Assembly: GCA_007117575.1 (NCBI GenBank)
Contig: SKGH01000074.1
Location: 1-9,695, forward strand
Length of the DNA: 9,695 bases
Origin: Candidatus Kaiserbacteria bacterium
GTDB taxonomy: Bacteria > Patescibacteriota > Minisyncoccia > Phycocordibacterales > UBA918
Direction of reading: 5' to 3'
Shown here: positions 1 to 7,087 of the stretch, piece by piece
Layout of the letters: each line of letters starts with the position of its first letter
Position numbering within the stretch: position 1 is the first letter of the stretch
Translations under genes and position numbers: made by a program
Notes under the pieces: generated by a model
Database searches by the model: none
Told to the model about the DNA's origin: nothing
What the model saw: only the letters and a program-made list of their open reading frames with translations

Positions 1-3000
1 CTGTTCAGCTTTATTATTCAAATCTAGGTACTTGTGACACCTTGATACCTGATACAGACTTATCGGGTAACGAAACCGGATTTATAATAACTGACGCACC
101 TCTTGATATTTCCGGACTTAACCCACAAGTTTATCAATCAATATGTTTACAGGCTACGCTTACAGATTTAGCGGTTCTAATAGATTGGAGTGTCTCATGG
201 AATAATTCATTCACTTTTCAGTCGGCTTATAGATGGCGTAACGATGATGGCGGTGAGTTAGATGATTTGTGGTATAACTCTGCTTGGGGTAACAGGCTTC
301 GCCTAAGTATAGACCCAGATAATGTAGATGATGATCTGTATGATTTTCCTGTCTATGTTGATCTTTCTACTTTACCACCACAATTCTTCTCTGAAAGTCG
401 TTTTGATGCCGGTGACATAAGGGTAACATCTGGTGATAAAATATCTGAACTACCACGTGAATTGGTGAGTTTTGACGCCACTACTGAGACCGGTGAGTTA
501 CACTTTAAATCCGACTTTTTAAGCTCGGCCAGTACAACGGTTTTTTATATATATTTCAACAATCCAAGTGCAGTTGAGCCGTTACCTAATTCAACTTATG
601 GTTCACAAAATGTTTGGACCAATGGTTATTCAGCTGTCTGGCACCTTAGAGAAGAGTCCGGCTCTGTAGCTTTTGATTCTACCGGAAATGCAAATGGTAA
701 TTATCAAGGTGTGCTACCAAGTGCAACTAGCAGTATTCTTGGTATCGGACAAGAGATTACCGGTATAGGATCATCCGGTGATTATGTATCTGTTACAAAC
801 AATCCTCTTATTAATTCTGCCAGTGAACAGCTGACTATATCATTTTGGTCATATTTATTGGAGGAAAGTAGCTTTACTGCCGTTTTAGACGCTACCGATG
901 GTGACTGGAGTGGTAATGGTTATAGTTTTTATTTTAGAAATACCACGGGTGGACATTTTGCTTGGAATATAAATGGTACCGACTTACGTGCCGGTAACCC
1001 AGTTTATGGGTCTTGGCAATTGGTTACCGCGACTTTTGATGGAAGTCAGAATTTAATGGAGCTCTATCTCAATGGACAACTTATCGGAAGTAATCCAAGT
1101 GCTCCGTCATTTGTAGCTACTAGTACAGAAGCGACATGGATCGGGAACATGAGTAGTCGTAACTGGCAGTTTAATCAAAATATAGATGAATTTCGTATCG
1201 CTAGTACTTATCGTGAAAGTTCTTGGATAAATGCTGAATATGTTAATCAATACACTCCTTTATCCTTCTACAGTATAAGTCCGATAGAAACTTTGCAGGA
1301 AAGTGAATCAGCCACTTTTTCAGCATCTCAAAACACTGCTTTGATCGGTGTGTCTAAGGGTGATACTCAAAGATTACGTATACAGATAGTAAATGAAGAT
1401 GGAGGTCGTAATGCGCAGTATCGGTTAGAGTACTCAGAATCAACAAGTGGTCCATGGAGTCAGGTTGGTCAAAAAGACTCCGTTACAGCCCATTGGATAA
1501 TGTCGACATCTACTAAATTCATTGATAATGAACCAACTTTTAATGTCTCCGGGGGTATTCTTGATCCGGTAGGTCTATCTTTTTTATCTGGTTTTCTAAA
1601 ACAGATCGCATCGCAGACAAATACGCTGTTTTTACCTCCGAGTACCTTTACAGAGCTTGAGTATGCTATTACACCAAATAACAATGCAATAGATGGTGCT
1701 AGTTATTTCTTCAGAGTCACTGACGCCGGAGAACCGTTAGATAATTATTCAGTTCTAGCGGAAGCCTCTGTGGTGAGCGAGTTGGCAGATGAATTGCCTG
1801 AGGTGCAAACCAACTCACCACTATCGATAGCTACATCAAGTGTCGTTGGTTCTGGCGATATTATCGATGATGGTGGCGGAACAATTATTGAACGTGGTTT
1901 TGTATGGAGTAAAGCGAGCTCAACCAACCCCGGCAATGTTTCACCTAGTATTCAGACTAATTACTTACACTTCACCTCTGAAGCTGGAAGTTTTGGAGAG
2001 GGCTTGTTTGATTTAGGTCTTGAAAATCTTGATACTGGTGCAGTTTATTTCTATCGTGCCTATGCGCGTAATTCTGAGGGTTACACCTATGGTAATGAAT
2101 TTAGCTTTACTACCTTGGTTGCTTTACCTGAAGTAGAAACCATAGCGCCTAGTGATGTTGCGCAAGACTCAGCTCTACTGCGAGGAGATTTACTTAGTAC
2201 CGGTGGAGATTTAGAGGATGTTACAGTGGTCGGTTTTGTCATAGCTACTTCTAGTCAAAGTACTCCGGATAATGTTGACCCGAGTCTTTCCGGTTATGCT
2301 TTTGCTACTAGTACCGCAGGTGCGTTTGCTTTGGGTGTGTTTACTGGTGCCATAGAGGGTCTTGATATTGACACTACTTACTACTACCGAGCTTTTGCTC
2401 AAAATTCAGTAGGTTTTACTTATGGTAACGAGTTTGAATTTACCACCTTGGGTGATCGTTCAACTTTGCTTACACTTAACCCAATTAATATCACACAAAT
2501 AACCGTTGATGGTGTCGGTGACATAATCGACTTAGGCGCAAATAATCCAACTGAACGCGGTTTTGTGTGGGCAACTTCAAGTCAGCCAAATCCAGGTAGC
2601 GCTGATCCCGGTAGTTCCGGTTATACGGCAAGTACTACCGAGATTGAACCAGAAGGATTCACAACCGGAGAATTCATCATTACTCTGACTGATCTGCAAC
2701 CGGAAACTACCTACTATTACCGTGCTTTCGCCCGTAACTCAGAAGGTTATTCTTATGGTAGTCAGATTCAGTTTACTACCGCCAACCTACTGCCATCAGT
2801 GGTGACTGGTGTAGCTACAAATGTTTTGACTAGGAGTGTTACTGGTGTGGGAGAAATTGTAGATGATGTCGGTTTAGAGATAATAAGTAGAGGTTTTGTT
2901 TGGGATTATATCCCCAGAAGTAAGCCGGCTAGTACTACGGCACCTGATGACACTGATTACGCAAGGTATCTTTTTGAAGGCGCAACAACTACTGACAGCT

Positions 3001-6000
3001 TTAATGATATTTTAGATCAGTTAGAATTCAATACCATTTATTATTACCGTGCTTTTGCTGAAAATGCTAATGGAGTTTCTTATGGTGAAGAGGTAAGTTT
3101 TACCACCAATAATGCTCAATTTGGTAGACCTAACGCTACAGTTTCAGCTGGTGGCTGGACTCCAACTCCTCTACAGAACAATATTAATACAGCAACAATT
3201 GATTTCAATTCCTTTATATCGTCAGCTAATAATACTGACGGGGATTCTGCTGTGATCGGTATCTCAACATTAACAGACCCTGCTACTAACACGGGTCATT
3301 TTCTGCGCTATGTTTATAGAAAGGACCAGTCTGGTGGCCACTCAGTTGACTTCCGAGTTCGTTTATTACACGACAATACCTTGATTAGGGAATGGGTTCA
3401 TACTGGAATGGAAGACGAATTTATCTATGCTGAAAGAGAATTAACAACTGCACAAGCGTCTAATATCACCGATTACTCAGCTTTAGAAGTTGAAGTTATA
3501 CGTCGAGGCGATACAGGCGGTGACCCCAGTACCTGGCGTAGGGTTCAGGTATCTTGGATAGAGTTCGAAGTACCTATACCACCAACAGTAACTCAGCCAG
3601 AGGTGACAGTAAATCCGGCTACCAATATCCAAATGTTTGAGGCTACCGGAAATGGAAACATTACTAATGACGGAGGTGCGGTAGCTACAGCACGCGGATT
3701 TGCCTTTGCCACATCAAGTCAATCATTGCCAGGAGACACCACATCACCTAGCTCATCTGGTTATAACGATGCTGTGTTTGACACTGGCGGTCCTTGGGGT
3801 ACAGGATCATTTAGTTTGCAGATGTTAAACTTAGAACCAGACACAACTTATTATTACCGTGCTTTTGCTGAAAACTCTGAAGGGTGGGGATGGTCTACTA
3901 CCGAGAGGCAGTTCACCACTCTTCCGGTTATACCGCTGGTAGAAACTCTGCCAGCTCAGGATATTTTAGCGCTTAATGCTACAGGTAGAGGCGAAATCAC
4001 ACACTTAGGGGACTCTGCTGTAACTGAACGTGGCTTTGTCTGGGCAACATCAAGTCAATCTTCTCCTGGTAACATAGCTCCGGAATTTTCATCATATGCA
4101 GATAGTGTGAGTGAGACAGATTTAAGTGGGTTCGGATTAGGTACTTTTCAACTTACTCTAAACGATCTCAGTGCTCAAACGGTCTACTATTATAGAGCTT
4201 ATGCTCGTAACGCCGATGGTTATTCTTATGGTAATGAGTTAATTTTTGAGACCGAAACAACACTGCCACAGATAACGACTCTGGCTCCGCTTGACCCTAT
4301 CGGACCGGAGATGGCTACCGGTACGGCCGATCTGGTATTTGAGGGCGCTTCAGATGTGACTGAGGTAGGTTTCGTGTGGGCAACCACTAGCCAAGCTGAC
4401 CCCGGTAACGTAACGCCTGAGAATTCCGGTTATACCGCTAGCACCACTGATGTTGATGTTAATGGTTTTGCTACCGGTGTATTTCAGTTACCTATCACCG
4501 GTCTTCAGGCTGAGACCACATTTTACTATCGTGCCTTTGCACGCAACAGCGACGGTTATACCTACGGTAATGAGGTTCAATTTATTACTGTAAGTGAATT
4601 TGCTGAAGTATCCACTTTGAATCCTGACCCTGACAATATTTCCGAAGAATTCGCTTTAGGTGAGGGAGATATAACCTCACTTGGCATTGGTGGTGTTGTA
4701 GAGCGTGGTTTTGTGTGGGATGAAGTGAGTCATTCTAATCCAGGCAATATTGCACCTGATCTTTCTGCTTACGCTACCAGTACTGCTGAGTCTGGTACTT
4801 TTGGGGTTGGTCAATACAGTCTGACCCTGGGCGGTCTTATGCCGGGCCGAGTTTATTACTACAGAGCTTATACTTTAAACGATGCAGGATACTTCTACGG
4901 TGAAGAAGTTACCTTTATCACACCGACTTTAATGCCTATACTTGAGACATTTGTTCCCACCGGTATAGAAGTCGATCAAGCAATGGGTCAGGGAGAGATA
5001 ATTGATGAGGGTGCTTCAGACGTAATAGAGCGTGGCTTTGTGTGGGCAACTTCAAGTCAACCTTTCCCCGGAAATGCTTCAACTACAGAATCAGGATACA
5101 ACTTTTCCACCAGTACTACCTCCGGACCTTTTTCAGTTGGGAGTTTCAGCTTGTTAATGGAGGATTTGGAAGAGGGCATGATCTACTATCGCGCTTTTGC
5201 CAGGAATTCCAACGGTTACAACTATGGTAACGAGGTGTCTTTTATGACTAAGACAATTCCTAAATTTTCAAACATCAGACTTAATGACGAATTGGATATA
5301 GTTCTTATTGAGGGAACAACCACACCGGTATCATTAACAGCCGAAGTAACCGATTTGGCCGGTTGGGAAAATATAGACATAAGCACAGCTGAAGCGGTGA
5401 TATATCGTTCCGGAGTAGGTGAGACATGTACTGCTGACGATAATAACTGCTATGTAGTAACTGACTGTTCATTGACTTCAACCGGTACCACTACCGCGGA
5501 AATTACCTGTACGGCAAATATCCAGTTCTTTGCAGAGCCAACTGACATAATTTCACCATTTGAATCAGAGCATTGGAGTGGCTTTATAACAGTATGTAAC
5601 GATGATAATAACTGTGACGAAGGATTTTCTGATGAGGAAGTCGATCTGTATAGTTTGCTGGCTGTAAGTGTTACCTCTATGATTAATTACGGTGCCTTAG
5701 AGCCCGGGGACAATACCGGTAGTGATAATCAAGTGACTGAACTTATTAATACCGGGAACAGTGCTTATGAGATTATGGTTGATGGAACAGATATGATTGG
5801 TAGCGATATGATCACTGTGGGCAATCAACAGTATAGCCCAACACCTTTTACGTATGGTGACGGTACACCATTGTCAGTTTTTGAAAATAGTACCGGAGTA
5901 TCATTGAGCAAGCCAACTTCAACTAATCCTGTGGCTGATAACCTTTATTGGGGTCTGGGTATAGGCTCTGGGTTACCGGCTGGTCAATATACGGGACAAG

Positions 6001-6023
6001 TATTTTTCAGTGCTGATCCTTAA
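1..6023 (+). CDS. Giant multidomain secreted surface protein (adhesin-like), 5'-truncated by the window edge
   Basis: The reading frame is open from position 3 to the TAA at 6021-6023. The TTG at 42 is only the first start-like codon in an already open frame, so the real start lies upstream. About 2,006 residues are visible. Domains in order: 'YRWRNDDGGE' motif at 228-257; DUF2341 at about 282-600; LamG/concanavalin-like fold at about 609-1260; a 'QRLRIQIVNEDGG' segment from 1368; four fibronectin-III-like repeats at 1794-3113; a jelly-roll-like domain at 3114-3593; five more repeats at 3594-5255; a Cys-containing C-terminal module at 5256-6020. The sequence is rich in Ser, Thr, Gly, Asp and Asn and poor in Lys, typical of extracellular stalk proteins. 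No transmembrane helix, LPXTG motif or basic tail is visible at the C terminus. The architecture suggests adhesion or carbohydrate/protein binding at the cell surface. No catalytic domain is seen. The domain calls are from recalled family patterns; the function is inferred. Confidence 0.93.
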   Translation, partial: VQLYYSNLGTCDTLIPDTDLSGNETGFIITDAPLDISGLNPQVYQSICLQATLTDLAVLIDWSVSWNNSFTFQSAYRWRNDDGGELDDLWYNSAWGNRLRLSIDPDNVDDDLYDFPVYVDLSTLPPQFFSESRFDAGDIRVTSGDKISELPRELVSFDATTETGELHFKSDFLSSASTTVFYIYFNNPSAVEPLPNSTYGSQNVWTNGYSAVWHLREESGSVAFDSTGNANGNYQGVLPSATSSILGIGQEITGIGSSGDYVSVTNNPLINSASEQLTISFWSYLLEESSFTAVLDATDGDWSGNGYSFYFRNTTGGHFAWNINGTDLRAGNPVYGSWQLVTATFDGSQNLMELYLNGQLIGSNPSAPSFVATSTEATWIGNMSSRNWQFNQNIDEFRIASTYRESSWINAEYVNQYTPLSFYSISPIETLQESESATFSASQNTALIGVSKGDTQRLRIQIVNEDGGRNAQYRLEYSESTSGPWSQVGQKDSVTAHWIMSTSTKFIDNEPTFNVSGGILDPVGLSFLSGFLKQIASQTNTLFLPPSTFTELEYAITPNNNAIDGASYFFRVTDAGEPLDNYSVLAEASVVSELADELPEVQTNSPLSIATSSVVGSGDIIDDGGGTIIERGFVWSKASSTNPGNVSPSIQTNYLHFTSEAGSFGEGLFDLGLENLDTGAVYFYRAYARNSEGYTYGNEFSFTTLVALPEVETIAPSDVAQDSALLRGDLLSTGGDLEDVTVVGFVIATSSQSTPDNVDPSLSGYAFATSTAGAFALGVFTGAIEGLDIDTTYYYRAFAQNSVGFTYGNEFEFTTLGDRSTLLTLNPINITQITVDGVGDIIDLGANNPTERGFVWATSSQPNPGSADPGSSGYTASTTEIEPEGFTTGEFIITLTDLQPETTYYYRAFARNSEGYSYGSQIQFTTANLLPSVVTGVATNVLTRSVTGVGEIVDDVGLEIISRGFVWDYIPRSKPASTTAPDDTDYARYLFEGATTTDSFNDILDQLEFNTIYYYRAFAENANGVSYGEEVSFTTNNAQFGRPNATVSAGGWTPTPLQNNINTATIDFNSFISSANNTDGDSAVIGISTLTDPATNTGHFLRYVYRKDQSGGHSVDFRVRLLHDNTLIREWVHTGMEDEFIYAERELTTAQASNITDYSALEVEVIRRGDTGGDPSTWRRVQVSWIEFEVPIPPTVTQPEVTVNPATNIQMFEATGNGNITNDGGAVATARGFAFATSSQSLPGDTTSPSSSGYNDAVFDTGGPWGTGSFSLQMLNLEPDTTYYYRAFAENSEGWGWSTTERQFTTLPVIPLVETLPAQDILALNATGRGEITHLGDSAVTERGFVWATSSQSSPGNIAPEFSSYADSVSETDLSGFGLGTFQLTLNDLSAQTVYYYRAYARNADGYSYGNELIFETETTLPQITTLAPLDPIGPEMATGTADLVFEGASDVTEVGFVWATTSQADPGNVTPENSGYTASTTDVDVNGFATGVFQLPITGLQAETTFYYRAFARNSDGYTYGNEVQFITVSEFAEVSTLNPDPDNISEEFALGEGDITSLGIGGVVERGFVWDEVSHSNPGNIAPDLSAYATSTAESGTFGVGQYSLTLGGLMPGRVYYYRAYTLNDAGYFYGEEVTFITPTLMPILETFVPTGIEVDQAMGQGEIIDEGASDVIERGFVWATSSQPFPGNASTTESGYNFSTSTTSGPFSVGSFSLLMEDLEEGMIYYRAFARNSNGYNYGNEVSFMTKTIPKFSNIRLNDELDIVLIEGTTTPVSLTAEVTDLAGWENIDISTAEAVIYRSGVGETCTADDNNCYVVTDCSLTSTGTTTAEITCTANIQFFAEPTDIISPFESEHWSGFITVCNDDNNCDEGFSDEEVDLYSLLAVSVTSMINYGALEPGDNTGSDNQVTELINTGNSAYEIMVDGTDMIGSDMITVGNQQYSPTPFTYGDGTPLSVFENSTGVSLSKPTSTNPVADNLYWGLGIGSGLPAGQYTGQVFFSADP
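282..600 (+). other. DUF2341 domain (within the giant protein)
   Basis: The encoded segment begins 'WGNRLRLSID', continues with 'FPVYVDLSTLP' and 'FDAGDIRVTSGD', and ends near 'TTVFYIYFNNPSA'. This is the characteristic layout of DUF2341, a beta-rich domain of unknown function. It is commonly followed directly by a LamG-type lectin fold, as it is here. Confidence 0.85.
609..1260 (+). other. LamG/concanavalin-A-like lectin fold (within the giant protein)
   Basis: Landmarks in order are 'AVWHLRE' with 'DSTGNANG' soon after, 'LTISFWSYL', 'WQLVTATFDG' with 'LYLNGQLIG', and 'IDEFRIASTYRESSWINAEY'. This is the usual signature series of Laminin-G type 3 domains, which form a beta-sandwich and often bind carbohydrate or protein. 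It follows DUF2341, the standard pairing. No specific ligand can be predicted. Confidence 0.88.
1794..3113 (+). repeat. Protein repeat array A: four tandem ~111-residue fibronectin-III-like modules
   Basis: Repeat units start at 1794, 2124, 2457 and 2790, with lengths of 110, 111, 111 and 108 residues. Each has a 'G-I-D-G' type early strand, then 'RGFVWATSSQ', then 'YYYRAFARNS' and 'YGNE', and ends in 'FTT'. The pattern matches a repeat well known in Bacteroidetes and CPR surface proteins ('RGVCWSTS... TYYVRAYATNSAGTAYG'). Unit 2 has lost the 'RG' before the FVW-like strand ('VVGFVIATSSQ'). Unit 4 is the most divergent ('RGFVWDYIPRS'). The units are similar in protein but well diverged in DNA, so this is an old array rather than a recent expansion. 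Confidence 0.92.
3114..3593 (+). other. Jelly-roll-like domain inserted in the repeat array
   Basis: About 160 residues with no similarity to the flanking repeats. Landmarks are 'RPNATVSAGGWTPTP' at the start, 'LTDPATNTGHFLRYVYRK', 'LTTAQASNITDYSALEVEV' and a closing 'VSWIEFEVP'. This resembles a beta-sandwich domain seen in phage and bacterial surface proteins ('RP...GGWT... DP...H..RYR..K... LT..QA..I.DY..L'), where carbohydrate binding is often assumed. The family assignment is from recalled pattern only; the function is inferred. Confidence 0.65.
3594..5255 (+). repeat. Protein repeat array B: five tandem ~111-residue fibronectin-III-like modules
   Basis: Units start at 3594, 3930, 4263, 4599 and 4932, with lengths of 112, 111, 112, 111 and 108 residues. 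They belong to the same family as array A, giving nine in total. The core motifs are 'ERGFVWATSSQ', 'PGN', 'YYYRAFARNS' and 'YGNE' followed by an F-x-T end. Unit 5 (first here) has 'RGFAFATSSQ' and replaces the YGNE turn with a Trp-rich 'GWGWSTTERQ'. Unit 9 lacks one residue in the Tyr run ('MIYYRAFARNS'). The near-constant spacing indicates a stiff extended stalk. Confidence 0.92.
5256..6020 (+). other. C-terminal Cys-containing module of the giant protein
   Basis: Starts 'IPKFSNIRLN' and contains six cysteines, an even number consistent with disulfides. The motif DDNNC occurs twice ('CTADDNNCY' and 'CNDDNNCDE'). The second half reads 'INYGALEPGDNTG', 'LINTGNSAYEIMVDGTDM' and finally 'NLYWGLGIGSGLPAGQYTG' near the end. 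I recognise this pair of segments as a module shared by secreted CPR proteins. The Pro-Ala-Gly-x-Tyr-Thr ending is loosely similar to the ends of WxL domains. There is no hydrophobic anchor, so attachment must be by contact with another component or through upstream regions outside the window. Confidence 0.6.
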
Positions 6024-6034
6024 AATTATCATAT

Positions 6035-6628
6035 ATGAAACAATTAATTTCACTCACACTTGGTTTGTACATTGTATTTTTTTACACAACACCTTTAGCG
6101 TATGCTGTTGGTAGTTTTGGCATAACTCCACCTTATGTAATAAATCAAAATTTAGAACCGGGATCTGTTCATGAGCAGATTGTATATATTGTAAGACGTG
6201 ATGCGTCAAAAGAAATAATGGTGGAAATTGTCTCAAATGTCCCCGGTGCAGATAGTTGGTTTGAAATCGATGCCGGAAACAGTTTTCCTATACCTGCAGG
6301 GGAAAACAAATATCCGATAAATGTGACAGTAACCGTTCCTGATGAAGTTTCAGCCGGAACTTATACCGGTGTATTGCAAGTAGCTGTTAGAGCTATTGAA
6401 GGGGAGGGTGATTCAGGAATGATATCTGTTGGTTTAAGAGCTCGCGCCAGAGTTGATTTAAACGTTCTCTATGACGGTGTTGGTGCACAACAAGGAAATA
6501 GACAAACAGCAACCGCTCTTTTTAGTGGAGTCATTATCGGTTGGATCGTAACGCTTGCAGTATTACTGATGTTAATATTCCTTATTTTCTACAGCAGAAG
6601 AAAATTTAAGAAATTTAAAAAAATTTAG
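6035..6628 (+). CDS. DUF916/WxL-interacting-like membrane-anchored Ig-domain protein
   Basis: 197 residues starting at ATG 6035, 11 bp after the stop of the giant gene, so very likely co-transcribed. No Shine-Dalgarno sequence precedes the start. Residues 1-24 form a signal peptide with an A-Y-A cleavage motif. Residues about 25-150 form a beta-rich domain beginning 'GSFGITPPYVINQNLEPGS', with 'VTVPDEVSAGTYTGVLQV' near its end. This matches the layout of DUF916 and related Ig-like domains found in WxL-interacting proteins of Firmicutes. A membrane helix spans about 162-186, followed by a strongly basic cytoplasmic tail (SRRKFKKFKKI), giving type I topology with the Ig domain outside. Known WxL-interacting proteins bind a WxL-domain partner and anchor it. 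A similar role for the upstream giant protein is inferred from gene order only. An accessory or chaperone role is possible. Confidence 0.8.
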   Translation: MKQLISLTLGLYIVFFYTTPLAYAVGSFGITPPYVINQNLEPGSVHEQIVYIVRRDASKEIMVEIVSNVPGADSWFEIDAGNSFPIPAGENKYPINVTVTVPDEVSAGTYTGVLQVAVRAIEGEGDSGMISVGLRARARVDLNVLYDGVGAQQGNRQTATALFSGVIIGWIVTLAVLLMLIFLIFYSRRKFKKFKKI

Positions 6629-6686
6629 TGTAAAAAAGTATTTTGTTGATATTTGTGTATGGGATATTTTGGCTAGGTAAAAAAAA

Positions 6687-6962
6687 CTACATATCAATAC
6701 CTGGCGTAAACTCAGGGAAGTATGTTGCAATGGTCATTAGTTCAAAATTTGGAAGTATATCTTCCGGCGATTCACGCTTAAGTAAAAATAAAAAAGCTTT
6801 CTCAACTACGTCTTCCAACTCCTCGTCTTCCAGATCAAAACGATCGATAGTCTTGGGTGAGACAAGTACTCTGTAAGAATGTTGTCTACCGGTTTCATTA
6901 GTAACTATAACCTTAAATATTTTTTTAACATCACTTTCTTTGCTGACGGATATCTTTAACAT
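6687..6962 (-). CDS. Small conserved-looking cytoplasmic protein of unknown function
   Basis: 91 residues from ATG 6962-6960 to TAG 6689-6687. A GTG five codons upstream (6977-6975) is in frame, but the ATG fits better because a TATAAT box overlaps the GTG region. The protein starts 'MLKISVSKESDVKKIFKV', has an acidic centre ('FDLEDEELEDVVEKAFLFL'), and ends 'ATYFPEFTPGIDM'. There is no signal peptide or membrane segment. The shape (two beta strands, then a helix around 'EDVVEKAFLFLLKRESPEDIL', then a short tail) and the 'FLLKRESPEDIL ... YFPEF' pattern resemble small hypothetical proteins common in CPR genomes. The normal protein-like composition and the promoter in front support this frame over the + strand frame crossing the same bases. 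It is convergent with the membrane-protein gene and divergent from the secreted-enzyme gene. Confidence 0.78.
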   Translation of the reverse strand: MLKISVSKESDVKKIFKVIVTNETGRQHSYRVLVSPKTIDRFDLEDEELEDVVEKAFLFLLKRESPEDILPNFELMTIATYFPEFTPGIDM

Positions 6963-6968
6963 ACTGAT

Positions 6969-6974
6969 ATTATA
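6969..6974 (-). promoter_or_regulatory. -10 box (TATAAT) placed for a leaderless transcript
   Basis: On the - strand a perfect TATAAT lies six bases ahead of the ATG at 6962. With the usual 6-8 base distance from -10 to the transcription start, the mRNA would begin at or next to the ATG, giving a leaderless message. A run of A lies upstream. TTGATA is present but with a spacer of only 14 bases, so the -35 match is weak. No Shine-Dalgarno sequence is present, consistent with leaderless translation. Confidence 0.55.
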
Positions 6975-7055
6975 CACTTTTTTTTAATTATCAATATAGC
7001 TAAATCATGAATCAAATATTGTGGATAAATGAATTTTTTTTGACTATTACATGTA

Positions 7056-7061
7056 TATGAT
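7056..7061 (+). promoter_or_regulatory. Candidate -10 box (TATGAT) for the secreted-enzyme gene
   Basis: TATGAT (5 of 6 matches to consensus) lies 26 bases before the ATG at 7088, predicting a leader of about 20 bases. A TTGACT at 7040-7045 would be a good -35 but is only 10 bases upstream of this box. With TTGACT, the best-spaced -10 would be the poor TTGTAT at 7064-7069. The exact promoter is therefore unresolved. The intergenic region of about 125 bases also carries the divergent promoter of the small - strand gene. Confidence 0.3.
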
Positions 7062-7087
7062 AGTTGTATACAAACTAATCTTTAAAA

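Noticed and set aside
42..44. TTG as the start codon of the giant protein
   Set aside because: The frame is open without a stop from position 3 and upstream codons encode sequence of the same character, so the gene begins outside the window.
1469..2402. Several 60-70 residue - strand frames inside the giant gene
   Set aside because: They are shadows of the coding strand with no family pattern and no start signal.
1794..5255. CRISPR-like or minisatellite array
   Set aside because: The periodicity is about 333 bases, is protein-level and in frame, and is well diverged at DNA level; there are no identical direct repeats with unique spacers.
1..6023. UGA read as glycine (Gracilibacteria/SR1 code)
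   Set aside because: No TGA occurs in nearly 2,000 in-frame codons and Gly is encoded by GGN codons, so there is no evidence of recoding. The four visible gene ends use TAA or TAG, too few to conclude more.
6643..6876. 77-residue + strand open frame
   Set aside because: It lies opposite the better - strand gene, is Ser/Lys-biased from reading its complement, and has no promoter or recognisable pattern.
7064..7073. Perfect palindrome TTGTATACAA as an operator before the secreted-enzyme gene
   Set aside because: A 10-base palindrome is expected several times by chance in a window this size, and no second copy is nearby.
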